Below are positions 23,101 to 35,300 of a DNA stretch of 64,000 bases, piece by piece. This DNA is from Isoetes taiwanensis. Its lineage: Eukaryota > Streptophyta > Lycopodiopsida > Isoetales > Isoetaceae. A program made the translations under genes and the position numbers. The stretch covers positions 870,001 to 934,000 of the forward strand of contig JAJEKV010000086.1 of NCBI GenBank assembly GCA_021234155.1. The letters are read 5' to 3'. The notes beneath the pieces were generated by a model that saw nothing but the letters and a program-made list of their open reading frames with translations, searched no databases and had not been told where the DNA came from. Each line of letters opens with the position of its first letter. Position 1 is the stretch's first letter.

Positions 23101-26100
23101 GAACTACCTTCAGGTCTTGGCAGCTCAGCTCCACCTGCTCTCAGAAGTGGTACAAGCTCTATACATATTGGAATATATTTATACAACTAGTGGCAACTTT
23201 TAGATCACAAACACTTAGCTGGCTTTCCAACATAATTATACAACTAGCAGTTGACAATGGATGAAATTTCAGATCATGAAGACTTTGCCACATAGGCTGC
23301 TCTTTCTAACTAGATAGACATCAATACAGAGCCCTGTAATTAGCAAGGTCATTAAGTCCAACAAAAGCATTTGCCACTATTGACGCTAACATAAAAATCT
23401 CTTATTCTGCCCTCCATGTGCCACCAACCTGCTTCTTTTGATTAATCCTACACCAAGTTGGATGACTGTGGCACATAGAAAGTGAGTAACTGAAACTGAC
23501 ATTCAGATGGCCATTTATATTGTTGGTGGCACCTCTTGAATTTCTTCTACAAATAATATTATGACACATGTCAACAAGTCAATATTACGTTTTTCCGTGC
23601 CATTTACAGGTTAATGATCGAAGTTTGCTTCCAACTGGCTTTGCAACAGTCCCTTACAGAACCATTTATTGCTAGCTTTATGACTTCTTCCTTGCCTCCA
23701 AACTCAGCTCTCTTCCTACGAAACAGCATGCCCACACGAGATGTGGACATGTATCCAGGCCCTCAACAGATATGCAGCAAGAGACATGTAGCAAGAAGCT
23801 GTGAACGCCTGCCTGGAATTGGAATACATGTTGCGAACGAAGGAGCAAGTGGAATAGATGGTATAATCAGCACAGCAATTGGTTTGGCAGAGAACACCAA
23901 GAAACATGTAAGTATCCTAATCTTGATTTAGCCACACTTGCAAACTCATATTACATCACTGCATCCTATATCACCATCCAAAATTTACTGCAATTTGTCA
24001 ACCATGGCCTGATTACTTCTGTTAAGAGGAAATAAACTGAAACAACAATGCTTGGTCTAGATAATTGCAAGTGCATGTCACCATGCATGTAACCAAGATG
24101 TACTTAGATAGTTCCTTTAGTACCGGTTTTGTTAGTACAGAGGCGTTCATGTATCAGAATCCTCATCATCAATGAAAACGTATACAAGTTTTCTTGTGTC
24201 CCTCCTGCTCTACTTTCCCTATTTTTTTGACAATTTCATGCTTCAGGTCATGCATTATGCGGAAAGTCACTATCATAAATGTAGCCGTTGGCAACTTAGC
24301 AATCTCAACTAGAGAAGCTCACGCTCATTTCATGAAAGTCTACTGGAGAAAAGCTGCAGGCTAGCATTCACTGCACAACATTAAATGTCATGACAAACTC
24401 ACTACATATCATGATTTGGCACGTCATGTTTTAAGCTGTGCATTAGGTGACAAGTTGAAGCAGCAACTAGAAGTATCAAATAGAAGAAATGTTGCATTGA
24501 TCATGTACGCCAAAAGAACTTACTCGTATTATTTCTTGTCTTATCTCAGCTAACTTTGCTGATAGATCTTTCCTCCATATAAATAAGACACAAATGGACT
24601 TATGCTCATGAGAACCAGGTGAAATATACTTTTTATACCCATGATATACAGAACACAAATCCCAAGCACTCCCTATAGTACCAATGTCACTAACAGATTA
24701 GCTTGTTTCCCTGGGAACTTGCATTGAGCTGAGTTTCATATGAGTTTATCAACCATCTGCCTCTTAACAATTTTTGTAGCCAATAATAATGAAGACGGAG
24801 TTCTTAGCATGCTTCCTCTCTCTAACATGATGGAATGCTGCTTTTACAAGCTTGGTGTCCAATGCACCTGACATTATTCTTGCAAATACATCATGCATTG
24901 GCATATCCATTCTTTCTTTGCTAATAGCATTACTTGTATAAATAAAGTCCAAATTTAACACCCAACTCTTGATAGTCTTACCCAGGATGAATCACATGCT
25001 TGTGTGAACAAAGGGTTTTCTGATGCTATGCAATCCATCCAAGCAAGCCAATCAAACTGGGTACTGGAAGTCACCAATAACATAAAAGACAATGCAGAGT
25101 TCTATAGGTAATCATCCCATTTGCTGCAAAGAATTAGAAGTCAGGAGCAACAAACTACGACCTGTAATTGCAGGAAATTGCAGATGAGCACCATCCAGGC
25201 CCTGGACCAGAAACCATTATTCTGATAAAGTCTTGCACCATAGAGTCCTCGCACTGGCCAGTCTCTGATGTGAAATATGACAATATAGATCCCTTCTATT
25301 TGATAAGTATGAGATGTATTGGCAAAATAATGAGTTTCCAGGTTACCCCTGTATTCTTGCACCTCAGCTTCTAAAGATTTTTTTTGCTGATACCCAATGA
25401 GTATGCCTTGGAATTTGCATAAAACAACTCACTTACCCAACTGCAAAGATAACATCTGTAATTGATTAGTTACATAGATCAGAGTCTATAAGTGTTGCGA
25501 TCACATGTGCCAAGTTTAGTGCCTTCTTCATTAGGAGTGATAGCTGCCTAATCTAGCAAGCAGATCCTAAATGTATTTGGACTGAGTATGCTGGATATAG
25601 GTTGGGCTAAACTCTTAATCAAAAACGCACAAACCCAAATCTGTGACCTCAATATTTTTTTGAAGTGTTGCTTTAATGCCAGAAACAATATGAGTAGCAT
25701 CCCCTGTAAGTATAGTATCATCAATATAAAGGACTAGGACACATGTTTTGTGATTATAAAACTTGTAATAGAGGCTTGGATCTCCACTTGACCTTGCAAA
25801 TCCATAGTCCAAAGGGTACTCATGATTCTCTCATGCCAGCAAGATGGGGCTTGTTTTAAGCCATATAAGCTCCTGTTCAACTGACAAACCAACCATTCTT
25901 ACCCTTTCCTATTAAAGCCAAGTGATTGATCTATGTAAGTTTTCTCTTTGACATCCCCTTTTAAAAAAGCACTTCTATAATCAAACTGGTAGATTGACCA
26001 ACCTTTAGTTGCAGCCAATGCTATAACTGTCCTCACTGTTTCCATTCAGGCAACTGGTGGAAAAACTTCTGTGAAGTCCAAGCCATACTTCTGATTGTAG

Positions 26101-27046
26101 CCTTTAGCTACCAATGTACTTTTGCTTTACTATTGATCCATCTGATCAGACCCACATTTTCAATAATGTTCGTTTTGTGGGTGTTGCAATTAAGGTCCAT
26201 ATGTTCTGCTTCCGTATTCAGCTTCCATAGATCTGATCATTTCCTTAAATTTAACGGCTCGCATAAAGTGCTGAGGATTTTGTTAAGCTTGATAGGTTGC
26301 CAGTAAAGCATAGTTACATATGTAGTCAACAACGGGTAATGCAGCTATGCTTTGGATCTCCTTGAAATGTCTTGAGTGTCATGGGATGAAACAAGTGATG
26401 AGCCAAAGGATGAATCAGACAATAGATCAGACAATGGACCATATGAGGATAATCAATGGAATGTTCTTCAGACATTGGTGACATGAAATGTGAAACATCT
26501 TCTTGGCCAACCAATGGAGTATCATAATTATCATCATCAGATATGAATAGAAAAGGGTTGTCATATCTTGAAACTTTAGAATCCAAATCTTCAGAAGTAA
26601 AGGCAGGCTGAGGACATCGATTAGAAGCACCCTGAGAACTAATATTGGATGATGGAATTTGCTAAGAGATGCTGCAAGAGCTGCTTCTGATACTCAACCT
26701 CGTCAATGTGATCTGTTGTAGAGTATTTAGAATATTGTACAAGCTAAGAATACGATTCACATGTCTAAGATCCAACAAATACAGCTGCTGCTTCCAAAGT
26801 CACTGGATAATTGTGATGAGATAGAACCAGCTGCCTAAATTCTATGCTATGTGCCGAATGTAGGACTTAAAACAAAAGGAAGTAAGAACCAGGAAAACAA
26901 TGTTTTAACTATCGTTACAAATATACCTGGTCAGATTTTCCTCTATAAAGAGCATGCTTGGACGGTTCTGGTGCGGTAGCTGGAGAGGTTAAAGCAGCAA
27001 TGGGAGATGAGCGCCGGAGTTGCAAGACACGACGCATCATCGTCAT
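20120..27046 (-). CDS. FH: Frataxin, mitochondrial, multi-exon
   Basis: Frataxin is the mitochondrial iron-binding regulator of Fe-S cluster assembly. Minus-strand exons, 5' to 3': 27046-26927 (40 aa, Arg-rich presequence [14 protein letters not shown]), 21321-21259, 20966-20894, 20561-20514, 20447-20353 and 20258-20120 (stop TAA at 20122-20120). From the second exon on, all junctions are GT-AG and in phase. Signature blocks: [20 protein letters not shown] (helix 1 with acidic residues), [53 protein letters not shown], and [19 protein letters not shown]. Exon 1 ends in phase 0 at a strong donor (CAG/GTATAT) while the 21321 exon needs phase 2. A small exon in between is therefore missing from this model, or the CC/GTCC donor inside exon 1 is used. 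The first intron (~5.6 kb) holds a Ty1/copia fragment. No inactivating change is seen. Confidence 0.85.
21322..25609. other. Frataxin intron 1, unique part
   Basis: Long AT-rich intron. No recognised gene or repeat. Any missing small frataxin exon should lie here or up to 26926 on the minus strand. Confidence 0.5.
25610..26640 (-). pseudogene. Ty1/copia polyprotein fragment inside frataxin intron 1
   Basis: The minus strand carries the copia reverse transcriptase core: [20 protein letters not shown], then [14 protein letters not shown] (the catalytic YxDD appears as YIDD), then [13 protein letters not shown], at 25615-25812. Upstream (25830-26640) are decayed RT N-terminal and integrase-RT linker pieces, including an acidic, Ser/Pro/His-rich stretch at 26326-26630. 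There are no LTRs nearby. The fragment runs in the same orientation as the host gene. Confidence 0.7.
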
Positions 27047-27273
27047 CGTATATAAGAGGTGCCACCAATAATTGCGGTCCCAGAATATTAGAAACTAGGG
27101 AAACAATCCGGCAAAAGTCGAGAAATGTTTTGAACTGGGGTAGGATTATTTCCGGCGCCACATTCAACATCTGGTTTGTTCCGAGAAAAGTTTCAAACCT
27201 GGCTGCTTTTCTCCTAAAATCAAGGTTTTTCCTAATAAAAACTATTATAAATGGCTGATATAGATGTAGGATT

Positions 27274-27346
27274 TGTGCCAGGGCAGGCAGGGCCTGGCGA
27301 GCCTGTTAGCAGGCCCTTACTAGGCAAAAGTGCCTGCCCTGGCACA
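27274..27346. repeat. Foldback hairpin just upstream of frataxin
   Basis: TGTGCCAGGGCAGGCA (27274-27289) faces TGCCTGCCCTGGCACA (27331-27346), a perfect 16-bp inverted repeat. A second 7-bp pair inside it (GGGCCTG / CAGGCCC) makes a two-stage stem-loop. It lies ~230 bp upstream of the frataxin start codon. Confidence 0.8.
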
Positions 27347-27359
27347 TTCTCTAACGTAA

Positions 27360-30259
27360 TGTATCATTTAGCTTACTGGAGCGGAAGCAAGCAACGATTT
27401 CTTCAGAATCATTGCAATTTTATAGAGGCCAAGAGAGGAGGCCATTATCAGAGATAATCTAGGTCTGTAATTAGGCGAAATAGCCTCTGCCCGAACATTA
27501 CGGAACCGTGATCACCCTATGAGTGCAGGATTTAGAGCTGGTTTCTATGCGCATGGTCGGGCCTTGACTTCCAAGTCATGGAAGTATTTTTCATGTCCCC
27601 ATGCAGCGAGAGACTGGATCTCACTGCCTATGTGGCCCAAAAATTGCCCTTGCCTTCTTGGGAAAGGGGTTACCTTCTGGGAAGCCTTGACCAGGTTGTT
27701 GCCAATGAGATGAGCTTGTCGATGAAATGAGTTGTAGTTTGGGCTTCCCCTCCTTTATGCAAGCAGTATCCTGCTTGGACGTTGCCGGCTATGCCAACAG
27801 GGTCAGGCGACCTTCCCCATGGGAACAAGCCCTCGAAAACTTCATGGCTTAGGCCTTGCGTGGTCGGGTCGGTCGGGCCCAATCTTTGCCTCATGGAAAC
27901 CGGCTCTATTAGTCCCATGCGTCAGTGCGGGACTATTCATGAAGACCACGGATCGAGGCGGGAATAAGGGACCAGTCAACCATCGGGAAGTAGACCCCCC
28001 GCCGAAGACCATCTTCAAGACCGCGTCGAAGAAGAAGCAGAGAAACAGATAAATGGCGGCCTGCGCAAGTACGAGTCCACAACTAGAGTGATTCCAGGCA
28101 CATAAAGAAGGCACTGTCACATTCCCGGAAAATCAGGCTTTGATCCAGGAGTTGGTAGCGAGACCTGCCAAACACCTATTTTGGGCCCAAGGCCGTTATA
28201 CTATATATATGACTAGAGATAGAACTCAGGTTTTTAGATGAGCTTTAGTCCTTGTCTCTGGTCTTTCTCTCGATTTCTGAGAGCTCGTGTACAATCCGTG
28301 ATATCAAGGAAGTCTTATTTTCTCTCACTGTTTGTTGCTTGTTCTTTTCTGTTTCCTTCCTTCTGTTCATTTGCAAAATCAGCGTGACACTTTCGGCCGG
28401 GATTCTCTGTTTGATCAAGGGTCCTCACAGAAGGCTGTCTTACAGGAGATCCCAAACCCAGACCCTAAACAAGCTCTTATAAAGCTGGGGATTTTATAAT
28501 TACCAAAAAATGAAAGGACCTCCCACAATGCCTCCATATGTTATGTGGGTGTTATTGCTACAGGATGAGGAAGTAGAACAAATTAGTGTAGTTAAGACAT
28601 GGAAGTTGCATGCACTTGCACTTTGTGAATCTAAACGAGAGCAACATTAAGCAAGTTGACATAACTATGATCATGAGAGGGCATTTTAGGACAGGCATCC
28701 AAAACATGTCACCTTTAATATCCATGACTGATGTGAATTCCCAAGTCTACCAACCAAATATTTTAAAGGGAAAAGTGCCAAAGTGTCCCTACAAGTTTTG
28801 ATAATTACTATATTTGGTCATGCATAAGATGGTAATTACCAAAACTTGAAGGGGCAATTTGGGAGTTTTCCCTATTCTAAATGCCAATCCATCCATTTCT
28901 TTCTCTATTATTTCATGTCAGTTCAATCTCAATATCTGCACCCCTCTGCATCTATCTGCCTACCAACAATACAACCATGTTTTATTATTTGTATTTCTAT
29001 GTAAACCTATACATGGATTCATCTTACACTAGGGAAGAATACGTCAATGACAACAAAGCCTTATTTGCTGCTTCCGAAGCCTCTCAAACTGCCAAGATAA
29101 CTATGGAATTTGCATAGATTATTTCTTAATTCGATAGAGATGATAGTCTTGTGGGATTTAGCACACACCACCTATGACTAGGAACTCCTTGCAGTAGTAG
29201 GGGTCCCTCAGAGAAGAAGTGAGAGGCCGTATTTGGATTCAGTATCTTCAAACTAATTCTTATCACTAGTTTCCTATGCTGGAGTGAGTACATAATGCTT
29301 CAGGCTTGTGCTTCGAGAGCGTTGTCTTGTGCTTGCACAACTAGATGAGATTTGTACACCTTGTAATGTTTATCTGTGATTGATAAACTTGCTTTTCGTC
29401 CTTCAAAAAAACATATACCTTTGAAATCTGAAGGCCAATAATTAATGTGTTCATGCTTTGCTTAGCAAATCATAGTATCATATGCAATGACGATAGAAAT
29501 GCAAGAGAGATATATTCTTTGGCGAATATATACTTTTGCAATCTAAAGACCGATAACTAATATATTATGCTTCACTTGGTAAATCATAATATCATATGTC
29601 AATAACTAGGTTAAGCTTACAAGAAATTTATCGCGGCGGCCTTGGCCGAAATGCACAGATGTCACATACATAGATGTTGTGGCTTAGACAAACCAACAGA
29701 TGTCACAGCATACGGATGTTCAAGTGCCTTCACAGGATACTATGGACCAGATAGATATGTCCACACAGACATTATACGATGAGTTGTTGCCCACTGGTCT
29801 TGCAGAGATTTTGACCTCCGAGGCAGATGTGCTGGCAGATGCCACTGATCACACACAGGCTCTGAACCTATGCATTGTTAGTATTGCGGAGATGGGTGAT
29901 TGCTCAGCTATAGAGGCAGCGACGCATTTCTTTACTAAAGTGATGCACATACAAGCAGATGGCATCATCTCAGCAAATCGGGTTGGGGCAGCATGATTCA
30001 ATCATCCCCAGCACCTCCTTAGACTCCATGTAATGCGTCATGGTAATCATCTAAAGGGCACCACCTTTTTGGTCCAGAAAGATCTCACCCCAATATAACT
30101 TTTTAGACGGAAAGAGGAACTGTGTCGGGTGCGAGAAATTCACTGAGAAAAGAAAAGTTACCTATGTGTCCTAAAGAATTAAGCAAGATTACCATTTAGT
30201 AGATTGGAAAACTTTTGATAGGGTGGGTGATGCACATTTCTTTTGCTTTACTTTTAGGT
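27360..30259. other. Intergenic region, no firm gene
   Basis: 27500-28120 is GC-richer with open frames in several phases but no family signal. 28199-28215 is a strong TATA-like run (TATACTATATATATG) without an assigned gene. 28480-30000 is AT-rich; an open frame of 98 codons at 29700-29996 is acidic and not recognised, and may belong to the transposase-like gene downstream. Confidence 0.35.
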
Positions 30260-30670
30260 TTTTGAATCAGCAAAAGAACCTGATGGCAATGGTGGGACGA
30301 ATTTGGCTCCAAATCCAGTTGTAAAGCTGGTATACAAGACCAATTTAACAGCAGATGCGTTGTTATATGCCAAAAAGGTTGTAGTTGAATTCATTCCCCA
30401 TAATTATGAGGCTAGATGACAGGCAAAACAATTCAAAGAATGTTTATGCACTTTTCCAGAAGACACAATGGTATCGGTCATTGATTTTGCTGAAAACTAT
30501 ACCTTTAAGATACAACAGGAGATCAAAAGCTTACATTGGAGAAATGATCAATGCACAATACTTGTGCACATCCTTATGGGCATGCAACTGCAAAAGAGGT
30601 TGAGGAAATATCATTATGCAAAGGTGATAAGAATATTATCAAGGAGACACACTTTTACATTTTCGATGAT

Positions 30671-30851
30671 AGAATAGAATAGAATAGAATATGATTTTAT
30701 CGTCCACGGAGACCAACTGGCCTATGGGACCCAAGTACAAAGAGAGAGCAGCAGGGGTATTACTACCGGGATTAAAAAACCCCCGCCCCGAAGGGTTTTC
30801 GGGGGAAAAACCTTAGTAGCAATAAGGATGCTGACATACTGCACAGTTATA
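30671..30851 (-). mobile_element. LINE 3' end inserted in the transposase-like gene
   Basis: On the minus strand this ends GGTCTCCGTGGACGATAAAA followed by (ATTCT)n. It aligns over ~150 bp with the LINE 3' end at 3187-3330; shared words include 'cagtatgtcagcat' and 'gtaatac'. It is a heavily 5'-truncated copy. Confidence 0.7.
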
Positions 30852-30924
30852 TACATGACACCTTGTTTGTCCAACACTCTCTTAACAAGCATGTCAAATA
30901 CAACCAGTCTTGTATTAATACCCG

Positions 30925-31222
30925 TATTTTACATATAAAATACATTTTTTCGATACAAACGTACTTTATGTATGTACATAAAAAACCTTAATTAGAATTC
31001 AAGCATTTCTTTTGTTTTTATTTTTTAAGTAATTTGTTTTTCAACCATTTAATGACTACGTTTATGTCCATAGACTTGTCTGGAGGTAATATGTAGCCAA
31101 TTTCAAAGATCATTTCAAAGGAAATTAGAAAAAAATTATCTAAAAAAAAGGCTTTTGTTAAAAACGTTTGTATCGATACGAACGTATATAAAATGTTTTT
31201 TATACGTTTTTTATAGGTATGT
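30925..31222. mobile_element. Inverted-repeat element (MITE-like)
   Basis: The left end (about 30924-30965) and the reverse complement of the right end (about 31165-31216) share TCGATACAAACGT and AT-rich flanking words such as TATAAAA..CATTTT. The core is AT-rich and non-coding. Coding motifs of the transposase-like gene resume at 31225. Confidence 0.5.
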
Positions 31223-31508
31223 ATGTAACGTATGGGACAACACTGAATACAACCATGTAATATGGTCTGATGGCTGCTCACATCAGTTCAAGGGTGCAAG
31301 AAGATTCCACTTTCTTGGTCGATATTATAAGAGCGCAGGCATTCCAATTCACTGGAACTACTTTGCTTCGTATTATGGAACTACTGCATGCTATCCAGCA
31401 CTGATGAAAAGCAAGCTAGCTGCCACTTATGGCTGCACTTCAGTTGGACATGCATGGTGTATTCGTCACTAAAACCAAGGCCATACAATATCTGATTTGT
31501 AAAGAGAA

Positions 31509-31593
31509 GATGGATGGATGGATGGATGGATGGATGGATGGATGGATGGATGGATGGATGGATGGATGGATGGATGGATGGATGGATGGATAG
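31509..31593. repeat. (ATGG)n microsatellite, about 21 units
   Basis: Uninterrupted 4-bp units, ending in TAGATATGG. The minus-strand frame encodes a meaningless IHPS repeat. Confidence 0.95.
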
Positions 31594-31859
31594 ATATGGC
31601 CTGCAGCTTTTTATTATTCTGTAGCACAGAAATTTGAGTGGCCTTTGAATGCCACTTTTCAATGCTTACAAAATGCTGCTACATCCCATTTCAGAACTGA
31701 AACTTCATTAACCATAGAGTTGTACTTGCCGTTATCCATGGTCAACGGAGTCTGCTGGAGAAGACCCCTTAACAAGTCCTACTCTGTCTTGAAAATTGCA
31801 GCTTACCTCTGATATTCCGCATCATCTTCAAATTCATGATTCAAATCACATCTGAATTT

Positions 31860-32300
31860 GTATTTTTCTTCAATTTCATCTGCTAATCTGCTGCATACAA
31901 GTTCAGAACTAGCCAGCTTCCTTCCGTCCTAAGAACTTCTTCTTCAACCTTGCTTAACCTGCTCTCAGCCTCACCCTTTATTTCCCGAAGCTTTCTGACC
32001 CCGCTCATCACACTTTGAATGTTCCTATCAAAAGTATTCATAGGATTTTTTCTGGACCTTTTCTTCAAGGAATCCTTGTGCTAGTCTGTAGCAAAAGAAG
32101 CCCAGTTCTTAACGCTCCTTTGGGTTCGTTAGAGCCTTGTTTGTGTGTTGCCATGCAAAAGCTCTTGCAAATTGTGTTCGCACTTCGTGATTAACCAGCT
32201 TCTTCTGGTATACCTTGTGGATTATTTCTGTCAATTCCACCCTGAAACCTAGTTGGCGTCCTTGATCTTCATCTTCCCACATTCAAAAGGACACTTCCAA
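31860..32300 (-). pseudogene. Unrecognised coding-like fragment
   Basis: On the minus strand the text reads WEDEDQGRQLGFRVELTEII, then HKVYQKKLVNHEVRTQFARA and FAWQHTNKALTNPKER, to a stop at 32109. In another frame it continues MKKRSRKNPMNTFDRNIQ, then KLREIKGEAESRLSKVEEE, to a stop near 31883. The second part is a charged, coiled-coil-like helix. The composition looks like real protein, but I know no family for it. Stops and frame changes suggest a pseudogene or captured gene fragment; it could also be exons of an unrecognised gene. Confidence 0.3.
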
Positions 32301-35300
32301 ATCTGTAACCATTCTGTTTGTGGAACATCTTTCGGCTTCAACTGCTTTGGTTTCTTTCCTCTGACGGCAGCCCACAAAAAGAAGCGAATTCACGCTCTGT
32401 TCTAGCAACGTGAAGCTGCAAAGAAAATGAAAAAACTTTGAAAATTCAAGCTTTAGGAACTTAGAGCAATAAAACTCAAAATTTTACTTGTCTCAAAGCC
32501 GGCGCCATCGCTTGATAACGAAAAATAAAACAGGGCGCACCTTCTAACAAACTCCGGCCGGATGAAAAAGCGGGGCTTGTGGGCTTTGAAAACAATGGGA
32601 TAATTAGGAGAAATCCAACTCGAGATCATTTGGCGCGCATTCAGGAGGTCATAATGCCCTTCATCATGAACACCGCAATACGGTTGCCGGACTTCATTAC
32701 GCCAGACGTCCCGGCCAAACCAAAAAGAAGCACCGTTGAGATGAGGTGCTTAAGATGTCTTTGAAATTTTATTTTTTTTCTACACCACTAAAAAAAAGAC
32801 CCAGTTGAGAACTTTTAAAAGGTTGGTTCGGGTGAGATTTGTCTTTGAAACATTTAGCGTGATGGATGGGCACAAATACCTTCTATTGTGATTGGAAATG
32901 CTACCTAGCATGTCAGTATAGATGTAACTTAAGTTATGAAGAAAATAAACTATAGTTCTGAATCAAGTCAACACATGAACAGTAGATGGGTCAATCCCAT
33001 ATCAACAGTGAATTTCGAGATAGCTTAACCATTCAACAACAAATTTCAATATAGCCTAGCCAAACCCTTTTAGTTTCGATGGGTGAATTCCTGATAAAAC
33101 TTAATTATTCAGTTTCACTTGAATGTGAATTCCCTTACACTGCAAATTTTTTATATTTTATTTAAGATATAATTCATTGAAAGCTCAAGTTGGTTGGCTA
33201 ATCATCCAAAATGTGGTCTCAAATTCGAATATTTCATTAGCATATGCAATATATGCCCTAACCGGCCAGGAGATGATGTTCAAGGACATGCTGGGTCATG
33301 TAGGGCTCAATTAGCAAAGCTGATATTATGTGCAATATAATTTGCTCAAGAAGGTAGCCTCAAAGATTGTGTGATTAGGTCAATGTTAATGTTGAGAAAC
33401 CATTGTATAACGTGAATGTCGAGATAGGAACCAACAAGCAATGTGGTATTAATCCTATTGTTTAAATTTGGTTTTTCCGGGGTTCCGAAAACTTTTTGAA
33501 ATTTTTTTCCAGGATAATTTTCTAAGGTTTCAAGGCTTTTAGCCCCCGGCAAAAAATTCCAGCATTCCAAAAATCGGGGTTGTGGGTTTTCTTATGATTT
33601 GCAAATTCGGATTTGGGGTTACTCATCCCCCAATTGGCGGATTCCCCGGCATGTAGGCGGTTCTTCCAGATATTGCATTTGATTTTTGGCAGAGATGATG
33701 GCGATGATTATAGCAGTTTCAAGTAGATAGTTCTGTTAACTGTGATGTTTGCATGGGGTTTCTAGCGTTCCCGTCAGCGCCGTGGATTTCTTCTTGCCAG
33801 ATTTATGATATGAAAGGAGCTATCTAATTAAACCCTAGATTGCAGTATCCATCTTCTTATGTACCAGAGCTTCATGCTTATTTATGGTTCTTATATGGAA
33901 AAGTATGAATGGGGTATGATTCGCTGCAAATTCTTTCATTTGCATGGCCGTGAATATAGAGTTACCCAGGTCGATTTAAGCTGCACGTTCCCTTCCTCGG
34001 CAAAAAGACCCATTTTTGCACAAAGGAGATTGCTAGATGGAAAGTTTCTTCACCAATCTGGTTACTTTCTACGTTCAGTTTTGCAAGTATATCCTGGTAG
34101 AATCGATCATCAGCAAAACCTAAGTGTAAGAGAAGGTATGCAATTTCGAATATTTTGTGCCTTTTTGCTCCGGAGCTTTGGCGCTCTTTTGAAAGGCCAA
34201 CTGCAACCTATTTTTGGATTTTTGCTCCAACCACAAAACTTGCATTCACTTTGTTTATTTGTTTGTGTGCTGTAGTTGGGTGATATCTCTCGGATTTTCC
34301 ATGGTTTAAATTGCAGACTTTGTTCAAGTCAGATTCATATGTACAGGTTTGTAGTAGACTTATTCTATCTTTTAACATATTTAAGACACTATTATAATGC
34401 ATCTGAATCTGGACACAATGTCATTGGTGTTGTCTGCTCCCACCAAGACCAAGAATTTGCTCAAGTCATCAGGTTTAAGTGCTCCACAGTGGAAAAATGT
34501 CTCTACTTCTTTGTAGTGGAAAACATGTTTGGAGAAGAAGTCTTAGGGTTCTTGACCTTGGGATGTAGTGGCAAGGCACTACACATTTACCAGCCAGCAT
34601 CACATGGATGAAGGAATGAACACGGATGCATCAAATAGCTTTAAGCTCTGGCTTGCAAGAGCTCCGAGGAGAAGCTTATTGTCATGGTCAGAATGTGTCA
34701 GATATACTTCGGAAGGGATTTCAATGGGTTGCAGAATTGGCAAGTTTATCTTTCTGTTGAGTGTGACTCCTTTTGAAGCAAACATAATAAGAAAATATCC
34801 ATAGCATATTTTAAGATGCAAGAACATAAGAAACATCTGTTAAGCAGACCATAACAATGTTGTAAGTGCTTTTTCCAGCAGAGAGTTCTTCAAATTTATT
34901 CCTAGGACTCACTCACCCTATGATTTTATTCTGCTACAGGCTGTAAAGATAGAGCCAGAATAGAACATACATATGGAGAGGATTGTGGAGGGCGATGCTA
35001 TATCTCTGGTATCAAGTGCCACAAATCAAAGTTGTGAGATCCTTCTATTTTGGCTGAAAGCCTGTGGATGCAAACTGATACCTCGGGTGTTTCTTATGTA
35101 GATGTGAACAAGAAAAACATGTGCAGGTTTTCTCCATCTATCCATACAGGTTATCTAAGTAAGCTTTTATTTGATTCAGAGCTTTTGAGATTCTATTTTG
35201 TAAGCGTTGAATCCAGATTGTAGAGACAAGAAGAGCCACATGAGATAACCATGGTCTGTAGACAGTTCTACCTTCATTCTTTCTAATCCATTAGAGCTGC

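Larger units (their letters stand above)
30260..31470 (+). pseudogene. Unclassified transposase-like protein, broken by two insertions
   Basis: Fragments in order: FKECLCTFPEDTMVSVIDFA then ENYTFKIQQEIKSLHW and QCTILVHIL (about 30430-30580); KETHFYIFDD (near 30645); HDTLFVQHSLNKHV (about 30852-30893); and VIWSDGCSHQFKGARRFHFL then [12 protein letters not shown] (about 31258-31400). I recall this series as a family of uncharacterised proteins, found in animals and some plants and algae, with motifs D-F-x-E-N-Y, YISDDxxHDTLF and sDGxxxQFKxxR. Conserved acidic residues suggest an RNase H-fold transposase or nuclease, but I cannot place it in a named superfamily. The usual GHGKGxxDG motif has decayed here. 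A LINE tail (30671-30851) splits the DD/HD motif, and an inverted-repeat element (30925-31222) splits the next part. One frameshift is needed near 30620. Confidence 0.5.

Noticed and set aside
28117-28415. LTR-like start (TGTCACATTCCCGG) and TATA-like run at 28199
   Set aside because: No matching second end, primer site or homologous copy in the window could be found.
28881-29117. 78-codon + strand open frame
   Set aside because: AT-rich, hydrophobic composition as expected by chance; no motif.
29700-29996. 98-codon acidic open frame
   Set aside because: No recognisable motif; kept only as a possible upstream part of the transposase-like gene.
31509-31593. Short regular repeats resembling an array
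   Set aside because: Simple 4-bp microsatellite without spacers; CRISPR is not expected in a plant nuclear genome.
31381-31662. Minus-strand open frame with an IHPS repeat
   Set aside because: A by-product of the (ATGG)n microsatellite.
33859-34275. 138-codon + strand open frame and a possible transit-peptide start near 34416
   Set aside because: No domain, and no downstream exons that join in phase.
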